Assembly: GCF_010882175.1 (NCBI RefSeq)
Contig: NZ_WKLH01000001.1
Span: forward strand, 1,572,021 to 1,636,020
DNA from: Mangrovibacterium lignilyticum
Lineage (GTDB): Bacteria > Bacteroidota > Bacteroidia > Bacteroidales > Prolixibacteraceae
DNA length: 64,000 nt
Direction: 5' to 3'
Of the stretch, positions 34,388 through 42,855 are shown one piece after another. The notes beneath the pieces were generated by a model. It had not been told where the DNA came from. It saw nothing but the letters and a program-made list of their open reading frames with translations, and did not search any database. Within the stretch, counting starts at the first letter, position 1. Each line of letters opens with the position of its first letter. The position numbers and the translations under genes are program-made.

Positions 34388-35398
34388 TTACGAATTATGC
34401 CCAAAGGATACCATTCGTTTCAACTTTTCATCCCAAAGTTTTAGTCTTAAGGACTTCAAACTACCCAGGAACGTAACCGGCGGAACTTCCTGGAAAATCT
34501 TATTTTCCTTGAAACATTTTTCAAGATTGTAGTTTGGAATTCGCGGATTTAAATGATGAATGTGGTGAAAGCCTATATTGCCGGAAAACCACTGCAGTAT
34601 TTTCGGAAACTTGATGTAGGAACTTCCATGTATTGCCACCTTCCTGAAATCCCAATCCTTGGTTCTGAACCACGAGACGTCGGAATACTGGTGCTGCAAA
34701 TAAAACAACCACAAACCGCTCATCGCTGCCACATACAAGATGGAGAGTTGAATGATCAGGAATGTCGTAAATCCGACCAAAAATCCCATGCCAACAAACA
34801 AGATCAACAGGACCAGGTTTGTAAAATACACATTCAATTTATCCTTGCGCGGCATATCTTTCCGGGCGAAACGATTTTGAATCAGGAAGACATACAATGA
34901 ACCCACACCGAAAATCGCCACCGGATTACGGTAAACCCGGTATTTGAGCCGCTCCCACCTTGAGCAAGCCAAATATTCCTCCCTCGTCATGACCCAAACG
35001 TCGCCATTCCCGCGTTTATCTAGGTTTCCGACAGTGGCATGATGCTCCATGTGTTGCCGATGCCATTTGTAGTAGGGCGTGAAAGCCAGGATTCCCAAAG
35101 TCATCCCAACAATGGTATTGGCCTTTTTGGATTGAAAGAAAGATCCGTGCCCGCAATCGTGGAAAATAATAAACATCCGAACAAGGAAGCCCGCTGCCAG
35201 TATAATCAGGAAAGCAGTCAGCCAGTAGCTAATTGACAAACTATAGATAATGAATACCCACGCAGCAAGGTAGGGAACAAATGAATTAATTACCTGCCAA
35301 ATACTTTTGCTTGTTTTTGATTTACTGTACGCTTCCATGCGTTTGGTGAGACTTTCCCAGGAGGAAAATTCGGTGTTGTGGTAATCTTGTGCTTTCAT
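34388..35398 (-). CDS. Fatty acid desaturase, membrane di-iron type
   Basis: A 336-residue membrane protein from the ATG at 35398 (MKAQDYHN). The three histidine boxes are present: HDCGHGS, WHRQHMEHH and GFHHIHHLNPRIPNY. Four hydrophobic segments flank them. These enzymes insert a cis double bond in membrane lipids or carotenoid-like substrates. The position of desaturation cannot be read from sequence. It converges closely on menE (7 bases between stops), and phased array B lies immediately upstream of it. Confidence 0.9.
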   Translation of the reverse strand: MKAQDYHNTEFSSWESLTKRMEAYSKSKTSKSIWQVINSFVPYLAAWVFIIYSLSISYWLTAFLIILAAGFLVRMFIIFHDCGHGSFFQSKKANTIVGMTLGILAFTPYYKWHRQHMEHHATVGNLDKRGNGDVWVMTREEYLACSRWERLKYRVYRNPVAIFGVGSLYVFLIQNRFARKDMPRKDKLNVYFTNLVLLILFVGMGFLVGFTTFLIIQLSILYVAAMSGLWLFYLQHQYSDVSWFRTKDWDFRKVAIHGSSYIKFPKILQWFSGNIGFHHIHHLNPRIPNYNLEKCFKENKIFQEVPPVTFLGSLKSLRLKLWDEKLKRMVSFGHNS

Positions 35399-35567
35399 AA
35401 TAAAACGACCTTCATTAAAACCGGTCCACATCTTATTTAAACGGATTTTCGATTTTGCGGGTTCTGAAAACGACCGGCAAAAATTGCAAAAGTCTGGTTC
35501 GCCGAACGGGACTACTTCCCGGGAACTGTCTAAAAAGGGAACTTAGCACGACTGCAGGTTTCGAAGG

Positions 35568-35882
35568 CTGTATAGCCTGTTTTGACGGCTGGATGAATCG
35601 TTGGGAAAGCTGTATAGCCTCCCGTTACGCCTGTATGACCTCCGGTGCGTTCTGGATGAGCTCCCGTTACGCCTGTATTGCCTTTGGGAAATCCTGTACA
35701 ACCACTTGTTACGCCTGTATAGCCTTCCGGAAAAGCTGTATGAGCACTCGCGAGCCCTGTATGACCTCCCGTTCAGTCTGGACGAGCTCCTGTTACGCCT
35801 GTACGACCTCTTGGAACTTCTGTATAGCCTTCCGTAAATGCTGTAAGACCTCTCGTGATCCCGGTACAGACTGCCGGAAAAC
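35568..35882. repeat. Phased intergenic array B: 15 units of exactly 21 bp
   Basis: Units starting CTGTAT or CTGGAT recur every 21 bases without a single indel, at 35568, 35589, 35610 and so on to 35862 (15 units). The first ten bases follow CTGTATRRCC. The other eleven vary strongly, roughly TYCCGKWAMGC. Some variable halves are self-complementary, such as TTCCGGAA in unit 8 and CTCGCGAG in unit 9, centred half a period from the conserved core. Units are too divergent for recent slippage, yet spacing is strictly kept. Confidence 0.85.
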
Positions 35883-35951
35883 CACTTTAACCGGGTTACA
35901 GGCAGGCCGTCACGCTTTAACCGGCCCTGGGTTCGACGTCATGTCCAAGTA

Positions 35952-35990
35952 TAAACTGCCGGAACGCCCGATTGTGGCTCCGGCAGTTTA
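35952..35990 (-). terminator. Terminator of the FAD oxidase gene
   Basis: TAAACTGCCGGA (35952-35963) and TCCGGCAGTTTA (35979-35990) are exact 12-base complements around a 15-base loop, 35 bases beyond the stop of the minus-strand oxidase gene. Confidence 0.7.
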
Positions 35991-36024
35991 ACCCAGGTTT
36001 CAATTATTCGTGATTCATTCATCC

Positions 36025-37407
36025 TTACGGCTTAATGTTTTGGTTCATGTGAAAAATATTGTCCGGATCGTACTTGGCTTTCAGTTTGGCCAAACGTTCG
36101 TAGTTCGGTCCGTAAGCTGCTTTAACACGGTCCTGCTCCTCTTCTGTCATGAAATTGACATAAGCGCCGGCCGAAGCAAAAGGTTCAGATGCTTTAAAGA
36201 ACTCACGCGACCACCCGATACATTTGTTATCATCGGCCTGGTTCTCCCAACGTCCGTGAACGTTCATCACAAATTTCATATCACGACCGCTGTAAGCCAT
36301 GGCATCAGCCGGAACGTCATTTAATTTACCGCCAACTGCACCGATAAAGATCTCGCAATGTGGAGACGGCATTTTACCGGCATATTCAATCATCGCATCA
36401 AACAAGCCATCACTCAACGAAGTGAAATTGTGTGATTTCCAATAGTTGCGGAATCCGGGAGTCAACAACGGATCAAAGGCTTGTTGCCAGCCTGTGTAAG
36501 GTGCCATTCCCAAGTGTTCGCCAACAGGATCGCCAAATTGACGAATCGGGTTTACTAAGTTTTCGCCACTTGCGGCATCACCAAAATGACAGATAGCCAT
36601 TACAACCACCTCGGTACCATGAACCGATTCGGGGAGGAATGGCAGGGGAGGCGCTTTACGCATCACAACCCAGTTATTAAATTCTTCGGGTGTTGACAAA
36701 ATATAATCGCGATACTGCTCCAGAATCTGTTTCGCTTGCGAAAAAGGAAAGACAATCAATCCGGAAAAGACCTCCGTTCCGATGTAATGCAAGTCAAACT
36801 CAAACTGGGTGACAATACCAAAGTTTCCACCGCCACCGCGAACAGCCCAAAACAAGTCGGTGTTTTCAGTCGAACTGGCATGTAGCATCACTCCTTCGGC
36901 AGACAAAACATCGACCGAGGCCAAATTATCGATCGTCATACCATGTTTCCTCGACAACCAACCAAAGCCACCACCAAGTGTCAATCCGGCAATCCCCGTT
37001 GTTGAGTTGATTCCCACCGGCATTGCCAAACCAAACTTTTGACATTCCTGATCGACATCGCCTAAGGTGGCACCGGGTTCAACAAATGCTTTCTTCTTAC
37101 CGGCATCGACACGCACCTGTTTCATTTGAGAAAAATCAATCAGCAATCCGTCGTCGCATAGCGAATTACCGGCAATATTATGTCCGGCACCACGGATTGA
37201 AATCTCCAGATCATTTTCCTTGCCATAACGAAGTGCCAATTGGGCATCGGCTGCCGCAGCACACTGAACGATGACAGCTGGTTTCCGGTCAATCATGGCG
37301 TTCCAGATCTCGCGCACCTCGTTATATTCCTTGTCTGCAGGCATAACTACCCGACCCTGAACTTTTTTCTTTAGGGATTGAACTGTTTCAGATAATGTTT
37401 CTTTCAT
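36025..37407 (-). CDS. FAD-linked oxidase (berberine-bridge-enzyme type)
   Basis: A 460-residue flavoprotein. The FAD-binding PCMH domain has ISIRGAGHNIAG, whose His is the usual covalent flavin attachment site, and INSTTGIAGLTLGGGFGWLSRKHG. In bicovalent enzymes a Cys sits where INSTTG stands here, so attachment is probably by histidine alone. The BBE domain at the C-terminus ends YDPDNIFHMNQNI, as in the family. Substrates range over sugars and phenolics. It follows a small ABM-like gene by 21 bases on the same strand. Confidence 0.9.
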   Translation of the reverse strand: MKETLSETVQSLKKKVQGRVVMPADKEYNEVREIWNAMIDRKPAVIVQCAAAADAQLALRYGKENDLEISIRGAGHNIAGNSLCDDGLLIDFSQMKQVRVDAGKKKAFVEPGATLGDVDQECQKFGLAMPVGINSTTGIAGLTLGGGFGWLSRKHGMTIDNLASVDVLSAEGVMLHASSTENTDLFWAVRGGGGNFGIVTQFEFDLHYIGTEVFSGLIVFPFSQAKQILEQYRDYILSTPEEFNNWVVMRKAPPLPFLPESVHGTEVVVMAICHFGDAASGENLVNPIRQFGDPVGEHLGMAPYTGWQQAFDPLLTPGFRNYWKSHNFTSLSDGLFDAMIEYAGKMPSPHCEIFIGAVGGKLNDVPADAMAYSGRDMKFVMNVHGRWENQADDNKCIGWSREFFKASEPFASAGAYVNFMTEEEQDRVKAAYGPNYERLAKLKAKYDPDNIFHMNQNIKP

Positions 37408-37428
37408 AATAAAACCTGTATGTAATTA

Positions 37429-37713
37429 TTAATGTACTTCTTTCTTAATATCCTCACCAAACCATATTTCGGGTGCACTGCTAACACCGGCACTTTGCAT
37501 GGCATCTTTCAATTCGGTGGAATTAAAAAACTCATTGGCATCTTTGACAGATTGAAACTGATGGGTCACGATTACCTGATCAGGAGCGTTTGGGTCGCGG
37601 AAAACATGTTCTGCCCGCACACCCTTCTCTTTTGCTTTTGGCATGAAATCATCATAAACAGTCTTCCAACTTGCAAAGTCTTTAACGGCATGCCTCACAA
37701 ATGTTGTTATCAT
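37429..37713 (-). CDS. Small dimeric alpha/beta-barrel (ABM-like) protein
   Basis: A 94-residue protein of the ferredoxin-like antibiotic-biosynthesis-monooxygenase type: MITTFVRHAVKDFASWKTVY, then a beta strand with DQVIVTHQFQSVKDANEFF. No catalytic residue can be proposed. It is 21 bases upstream of the FAD oxidase gene, so the two are probably co-expressed, perhaps acting on one small molecule (inference). Confidence 0.7.
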   Translation of the reverse strand: MITTFVRHAVKDFASWKTVYDDFMPKAKEKGVRAEHVFRDPNAPDQVIVTHQFQSVKDANEFFNSTELKDAMQSAGVSSAPEIWFGEDIKKEVH

Positions 37714-37802
37714 TATTGCACTAATTAGGATTGAAAAAAATAAAGGAATGAATCAACAACAGCTGAGAATTCAGGAGTTGAGATGAGAAGCGAATAGGAT
37801 TT

Positions 37803-37840
37803 CAGTTGCAAAGGCTGATTCGGGTCAACCTTTGCAACTG
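37803..37840 (-). terminator. Hairpin between the DUF1059 and ABM-like genes
   Basis: CAGTTGCAAAGG (37803-37814) and CCTTTGCAACTG (37829-37840) are exact complements around a 14-base loop. It lies about 50 bases beyond the DUF1059 stop, so that gene is probably a separate transcript. Confidence 0.65.
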
Positions 37841-37887
37841 ACCTCTTCCGGATAACCAGAAAACAAAAACACTGTATCCGGCATCAA

Positions 37888-38079
37888 TTAACTAACTTGT
37901 TCTTCTTCGTGAATGAGTGATCTTACTTTTGCTACCAGCTCGTCATTAATTTCCATGCCATGCACTTCTTTGGCATGTTTCCCCACTTGATTCAGCAAGT
38001 CTTCTTCGGATTCAGAGTGAGCAACAAAACTACAATCGAGACCAGCATCACTACAGCGTACTACTTTGATTTTTCCCAT
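37888..38079 (-). CDS. DUF1059 small protein
   Basis: A 63-residue protein from the ATG at 38079, supported by an unusually good GGAGG Shine-Dalgarno 8 bases upstream. Features of DUF1059 are CSDAGLDCSFVAHSESEEDL, a pair of cysteines in a short beta hairpin, then VGKHAKEVHGM with histidines that could complete a metal site. Role unknown. Relatives are often stress-associated. It precedes the ABM/oxidase pair but is separated by a hairpin. Confidence 0.8.
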   Translation of the reverse strand: MGKIKVVRCSDAGLDCSFVAHSESEEDLLNQVGKHAKEVHGMEINDELVAKVRSLIHEEEQVS

Positions 38080-38319
38080 AATTACGTCCTCCAAAATTTA
38101 AAACATTACGGGTATTTTTTAAACATCGCTATCCTGGCAGTAACTTCTTTACCGAAGTCTACGCCATAATTCGAAATAAGATACTTTTGTCTCTTTTTAT
38201 TTTTCAGGAAGTTCCGGCAAAAGACACTGATAAGGCTCAAAGTCCGGGGAATAAGCGGATTCAATTGATCACGGACAATCAAAAACGTGGAAGGAATAGT
38301 AAAAAAGAACCGTTCGGCC

Positions 38320-41076
38320 CTACTCCACCTTATAATTAAAGAAGCTGTTGTCCTCGTTTCCGACGAGAAGATTGAAATAGTCGTTTTCGCGACTCAGGTA
38401 GCCAATGCTGAAGTCAGTATTTCCTTGCAAGGGGAATCCATCGTAAAGCTTGCCATCGGTACTGACCAGGTAAACCCGGTTTTCGCTTCCACAAACAACC
38501 CCGATTTTCTTAGTGTTTCCGGAGAAGGTGTAAATATTCGGCCGACTGCTGATTGGGCTCGAAAAATCGGTCTCCATTATCTTTTTACCTTTGTCCGTGT
38601 AGGCCATCAGCTCTTTCCCATCGGCAATTACAAAATCCGACTGTCCATCGTTGTTCAAGTCTTCTGCAACAAAATAGTGCTCCTTGCCGAAATTCCCCAG
38701 ATCGACCTTTTTCGATTCTCCGGTGAAGTATTGCAAATGCACCAGCCCTTTGGTATCGGTGGTTGCCAGGGCAAACTGTCCGGCCTTAACCAAATAAATA
38801 TTGTTCCCCGAGTGTTCGAAATTATCCGAAGTTTTCACCCGGATATTTCCCTGACGGCTGAGTATATACGTTTTGTACCGGTCGGCACACACCAGGAAGT
38901 CTTTGCCGTCAACGCGAAAATGCTGTAACTGATCTGTTACTGTCCCATCGGTTTTGTCGGCTTTCCAACCGTCCACAATGCGGCCCTCGCGATCGTAAGC
39001 ATAAATCTGCTTATTCTCACAGGCCACAAAGTACCGGTAATCCCGGTTGTTATCGTAGTCGAACATGCCCACTCCGTTCGTTGCCGGTGAACGGAAACTT
39101 ACCGGGAATTTGGCGACATTATTACCGTTCCGATCAATCAGGTACAACTTTTCACGCGTATTGAACAGGTATTGCAATTTGCCATTCCGGTAATAATCGA
39201 TCTGGTACACCTCGCCTAGTATTTTACCCGACAGTTTAATTTTCCACAAGCGAACACCTTCCTTGTTGATCAGGTACAAATTATTCTTATTGTCCTGCAC
39301 AATAACCTCCTTGTGCAGGCGGTCGTTATGGTTGGTTACAACCTGTGGTTTAATCGAAATAGTTGTGTCCAGCTTGCTTTGCCACACCGTCTGTGGCTCT
39401 TCTTTCAAAACCGGGTCGAAACGCAAATAAAGGTTGTTCAAGAAGGCTCCGGAATTGGCTGATATTTGCCAGCCCAAAGCATAAAATTTCCGGAACAGCT
39501 GCTCATACTTTTGAACGGTAGCAAAAGTTTCCTCATCCAAATAGTAACCTCCAAGGTTAAAGTCTTTTGAAAAATTCAGGTAGCAATAGATGCTCGACCG
39601 GGAAGCCATTTGCTGATGAAACTTCTGAAAATGAATATCGTTTTCCATAGTAGCGGATAGCACAAGGTCGTGGATATAATTCTTCAAGGCAACTTCATTA
39701 TCCGCAAAAATCAGGTAATTATCGTAAAAACACAGGTAGTTGCATTCAACACCCGAAAACACCTGCCCAAACAGTAATCCCGCCAAATTTTTAACAGGAA
39801 ATTCGTAAATGGAATAAACCACATCCTTCTGCAACTGGTATTGACTTTCGGTATCTGCCAGCGATTTTTTCTCCGATTTGGCATAGTTTTCCAAAACAGG
39901 CAGCAATAATTCTTTTGCCGCCGACTGCCCTTTTATCTTCGCTATAAAAAACCTATTCCGGGTTGGTTCATTTTGCATAACAGCTCCGAAAGCCATGGCA
40001 AAATCGTTATCCGAGATTTCTTCAAACAACGGAATCAATGCCTTTTTGCCGGTTCGTTCAATTAGGGTCAACGAGGTTTCACGGTTATAAAAATCGCTTC
40101 CCTGTTTCTTCAAAAACTCAGCGTAATCTTCCTGATACCTGCTGAAACTCTCCAAATTAAAATTGACAAAGAAACTTGTGTTTGCCGAAAGCACCCGATC
40201 CATCCGAAATCGCTGACCTGTCTGGTTACGCAACACACTAAGAAAATTATCGTAGTTCTTCCCGGCAAAGCTGAAACCATTCAACCAAAATTCAGACGCC
40301 TTCATTGTAACGTCCAGCTCACTCCAGTCAGAAAAATTCGCATACTTGCGGACAATCTTCTGAAAGTCGGGTGCAATCAACTTATCGAGTAAAACAGCTA
40401 TTTTTTTATGGTTGACAAACAAATTACAATCGGAACTGGAGCTTACCGTGTTGTACAACTGTTTGAACTGCTCTTGGCTTAACAGGTTTTCGGAGCTGAT
40501 CTGACGGATCCCTTCTTCCACGAAAATGGCATTCCGACTAAACAGGAAAATCCCTTTCGATTCGGCATAATAAAAGGTTTCAGTTCCTGCATTGAATTGA
40601 TAAACCTCCTGACCATCATAATCCCTTTGTTTCACCGTCCCTTGTCCGGTTTGTTGCAGATCTTTGAAATAACGAATCAACGCATCACGTTCCGATCGGT
40701 TTTTCAAACTAAACGCAAACATGGCTCCAACGCCCGATTTTCCTTCAGCATTGAAAGCCACCAAAACGGATTTATATTGAATCGCTTGTCGCAAGGTTTC
40801 GTTTTCAGCCATCAGGTTCTCAATCATATCAACATCAGACCAAAAGGGCTGTAGAAATCCCGCTGTGCGCAATTCTTCCACCACCGGGTCAGTCGACCGT
40901 AAAGCTTTCAACAATGAGCGCATTTCAGGCAGCTCCACAACCAGCGGAGTTCGAACCGGAATTGCCTGGAAAGCTGAATTTTCCGAGTAACTAGTCGTTT
41001 CCCGAGCCATAAAATACCAGATTGACCCCAAGGCAACGATTAATACCAGTAAAAGAGGAAGAAGAAACTTACGCAT
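38320..41076 (-). CDS. DUF3352 protein with C-terminal beta-propeller-like region
   Basis: A 918-residue protein from the ATG at 41076. One N-terminal membrane anchor (LLPLLLVLIVALGSIWYF) precedes a DUF3352-type domain (VVEELRTAGFLQPFWSDVDM, YFAYAESKGI-like strands) of about 500 residues. The last 350 residues carry repeated strand motifs such as YQIDYYRNGKLQYLFNT and FDYDNNRDYRYFVACENKQI and read like PQQ/FG-GAP propeller blades, with ANLYLINKEG-like repeats. It is probably exported and anchored, facing the periplasm. Function unknown. Confidence 0.75.
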   Translation of the reverse strand: MRKFLLPLLLVLIVALGSIWYFMARETTSYSENSAFQAIPVRTPLVVELPEMRSLLKALRSTDPVVEELRTAGFLQPFWSDVDMIENLMAENETLRQAIQYKSVLVAFNAEGKSGVGAMFAFSLKNRSERDALIRYFKDLQQTGQGTVKQRDYDGQEVYQFNAGTETFYYAESKGIFLFSRNAIFVEEGIRQISSENLLSQEQFKQLYNTVSSSSDCNLFVNHKKIAVLLDKLIAPDFQKIVRKYANFSDWSELDVTMKASEFWLNGFSFAGKNYDNFLSVLRNQTGQRFRMDRVLSANTSFFVNFNLESFSRYQEDYAEFLKKQGSDFYNRETSLTLIERTGKKALIPLFEEISDNDFAMAFGAVMQNEPTRNRFFIAKIKGQSAAKELLLPVLENYAKSEKKSLADTESQYQLQKDVVYSIYEFPVKNLAGLLFGQVFSGVECNYLCFYDNYLIFADNEVALKNYIHDLVLSATMENDIHFQKFHQQMASRSSIYCYLNFSKDFNLGGYYLDEETFATVQKYEQLFRKFYALGWQISANSGAFLNNLYLRFDPVLKEEPQTVWQSKLDTTISIKPQVVTNHNDRLHKEVIVQDNKNNLYLINKEGVRLWKIKLSGKILGEVYQIDYYRNGKLQYLFNTREKLYLIDRNGNNVAKFPVSFRSPATNGVGMFDYDNNRDYRYFVACENKQIYAYDREGRIVDGWKADKTDGTVTDQLQHFRVDGKDFLVCADRYKTYILSRQGNIRVKTSDNFEHSGNNIYLVKAGQFALATTDTKGLVHLQYFTGESKKVDLGNFGKEHYFVAEDLNNDGQSDFVIADGKELMAYTDKGKKIMETDFSSPISSRPNIYTFSGNTKKIGVVCGSENRVYLVSTDGKLYDGFPLQGNTDFSIGYLSRENDYFNLLVGNEDNSFFNYKVE

Positions 41077-41094
41077 AGTTATGTGGCTTTGACT

Positions 41095-41102
41095 CAAAAA
41101 TA
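41095..41102 (-). promoter_or_regulatory. -7 promoter element of the DUF3352 gene
   Basis: The minus strand reads TATTTTTG, a TAnnTTTG match, 19 bases before the ATG at 41076. It supports that start over the longer open frame. Confidence 0.4.
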
Positions 41103-41244
41103 GAAAGTTTAGGAGGATTTATCAAAATGAATTGTCCTTCATCATCAGGAATTAACAGAATTCGCTTCAAGGGACATCGATTAAAGACTCCCGTCCGAAA
41201 TAAAGATCGATTCGCTCATTCGCAAATAAGCCCGCCGAAGCTGC

Positions 41245-42504
41245 TTATTTCCGATGTTTCACCTCACTGGCCGGAACAATTTTATACAGTTTATCGGAAC
41301 GTCTGATCTTCTCCGGAATCCGGACAGAAAACAGTTCTCCTTTTCGGGTTTCCTCAACAGGTTTCAGGTCAACGCGAATTTCCTCAACAACCGACTCAAC
41401 AACTCCGGAACTCGGCCCTGTAATCAGAATTTTATCGCCTATTTTCAACGAACCGGTTTCCATTTTAAACTCGGCCACGCCTATTTTCGGGAAGTAGTTC
41501 ATTCCCTTACCGAGGTATACTTTTCGCTCGGTCGCCAGCGAACCATAGTTTTTGCTCCACTCACCCAAGCGTTGTCCGGTATAATAGCCGTCCCAAAAAC
41601 CGCGGTTGAAAACTGTATTCAAGCGCGAATCCCAATCAGCTATTTTTTCGTCGGTAAATTTATCTTCGAAGTAGGCATCAACAGCCTCGCGATAGCATTC
41701 AACCACCGTTTTCACATATTCGGGAGCCCGTGCCCGTCCTTCAACTTTCAACACGGAAACACCGGCATCCAATAGTTTATTTAGAAAATGAATTGTCTTC
41801 AGATCTTTCGGAGACATGATGTATTCATTGTCAACCTCCAGTTCCGCTCCGGTCTCCTGATCGATAACGGTGTAGGCACGGCGACAGGTTTGCATGCAGC
41901 TTCCGCGGTTAGCCGAGCTGTTCATCTCGTGCAGGCTGAGGTAGCATTTTCCGGAAACAGCCATGCACAGCGCACCATGCACAAACATCTCCAGTTGAAC
42001 CAATTTGCCTTTGGGGCCACGAATATCCTGCTTTTCAATTTGCCGGCTGATTTCGGCAACCTTCTCCAAATCCATCTCCCGGGCCAGAACGACCACATCG
42101 GCAAATTGCGCGTAAAACTTGACCGCTTCAATATTGGTAATATTCACCTGAGTCGAAATATGCACCTCAACACCAATTGACCGGGCATACAAAATGGCTG
42201 AAATATCGCTGGCAATAATGGCAGAAATACCGGCTTCTTTCGCCGCCTGAATCACTTCGTGCAGCTTGCCCAGTTCCTGATCGAAAATAATGGTGTTAAC
42301 GGTCAGATAGGTTTTCACCCCATGACTGTGCGCCTTTTCGGCGATAGCCCGCAAATCATCCAACGTAAAATTATTCGACGAACGCGACCGCATGTTCAAC
42401 CCTTCAACACCAAAATACACTGACCCGGCACCTGCCTGAATTGCTGCTGCCAAGGATTCGTAAGACCCCACCGGAGCCATTATTTCTACATCTTTTCTTT
42501 CCAT
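41245..42504 (-). CDS. U32-family peptidase / tRNA uridine hydroxylase (TrhP-like)
   Basis: A 419-residue protein from the ATG at 42504 (MERKDVEIMAPVG). A promoter element at 42525-42532 rules out the longer GTG form. The U32 signature is clear: EMFVHGALCMAVSGKCYLS followed by SANRGSCMQTCRRAY, with four conserved cysteines that bind an iron-sulfur cluster. Family members such as TrhP hydroxylate tRNA wobble uridine using prephenate. Others act in ubiquinone hydroxylation. This length (about 420) with the C-terminal barrel fits TrhP best. It is immediately downstream of phased array C. Confidence 0.85.
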   Translation of the reverse strand: MERKDVEIMAPVGSYESLAAAIQAGAGSVYFGVEGLNMRSRSSNNFTLDDLRAIAEKAHSHGVKTYLTVNTIIFDQELGKLHEVIQAAKEAGISAIIASDISAILYARSIGVEVHISTQVNITNIEAVKFYAQFADVVVLAREMDLEKVAEISRQIEKQDIRGPKGKLVQLEMFVHGALCMAVSGKCYLSLHEMNSSANRGSCMQTCRRAYTVIDQETGAELEVDNEYIMSPKDLKTIHFLNKLLDAGVSVLKVEGRARAPEYVKTVVECYREAVDAYFEDKFTDEKIADWDSRLNTVFNRGFWDGYYTGQRLGEWSKNYGSLATERKVYLGKGMNYFPKIGVAEFKMETGSLKIGDKILITGPSSGVVESVVEEIRVDLKPVEETRKGELFSVRIPEKIRRSDKLYKIVPASEVKHRK

Positions 42505-42524
42505 TTTTTCTACTGAATCGGCCA

Positions 42525-42532
42525 CAAAATTA
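42525..42532 (-). promoter_or_regulatory. -7 promoter element of the U32 gene
   Basis: The minus strand reads TAATTTTG, an exact TAnnTTTG match, 21 bases before the ATG at 42504. Confidence 0.45.
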
Positions 42533-42654
42533 CATTTAATTTACGCATCAGACAAAAGCCATCTCCCTGAATTTAAATCTCCGGGAAGAATAACTGCCGA
42601 ATTAATTCTCCGGCAACACAAACCTAAATAGAATACATCTCGCTGGTCTGAAAT

Positions 42655-42810
42655 AGAACAGCGCGTGGCCTTCACAAAAATGAAGTGGTTTTTTTGTCGA
42701 AACCACACGTGATTCCAGGCAAAACCACACGTGATTTCCAGCAAAACAACAGGTGGTTTTCACTAAAACCACAGGTGGTTTCGATCAAAACAACGCGTTG
42801 TTTCTGAATT
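42655..42810. repeat. Phased intergenic array C: palindromic AAACCACnnGTGGTTT units
   Basis: Palindromic units close to AAACCAC-nn-GTGGTTT are centred at 42708.5, 42730.5, 42752.5, 42774.5 and 42795.5. The centre pairs are AC/GT, AC/GT, AG/GT, AG/GT and a CAACGCGTTG variant. Two worn half-units (GCGCGTGG and AAGTGG) precede, near 42664 and 42684. The step is 21-22 bases in the intact part. Each unit is a near-perfect 16-base dyad with no loop, which suits dimer binding to DNA rather than an RNA hairpin. Confidence 0.75.
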
Positions 42811-42855
42811 CCCCTAAAATACGGATGTGAGCGATTTAAATACTGAGCTGCAGGT

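Larger units (their letters stand above)
35399..36024. other. Gene-free region holding phased array B
   Basis: About 625 bases lie between the desaturase start and the FAD oxidase stop, both minus strand. Long open frames on the plus strand (for example 35455-35991) follow from the stop-free 21-base repeat and have no signal, start context or family likeness. The stretch holds the array (35568-35882) and the terminator of the oxidase gene (35952-35990). Nothing else is evident. Confidence 0.75.
42505..42855. other. Gene-free region holding phased array C
   Basis: About 350 bases between the U32 gene and the end of sprA, both minus strand. It has a -7 element for the U32 gene (42525-42532) and array C (42655-42810). 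No ORF with supporting features. Confidence 0.7.

Noticed and set aside
35568-35882. CRISPR array
   Set aside because: Units are 21 bases in total with no distinct repeat of 23 bases or more and no unique spacers of about 30. No cas genes lie in the window. The same applies to arrays A, C and D.
35455-35991. Plus-strand 178-residue open frame across array B
   Set aside because: It arises because the 21-base repeat is a multiple of three without stops. A second frame is open over the same stretch. It has no start context, signal or family likeness.
42655-42810. Plasmid-type iteron origin
   Set aside because: The 22-base period recalls iterons, but no replication initiator or partition gene is near and the context is clearly chromosomal. 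Left as an unexplained array.
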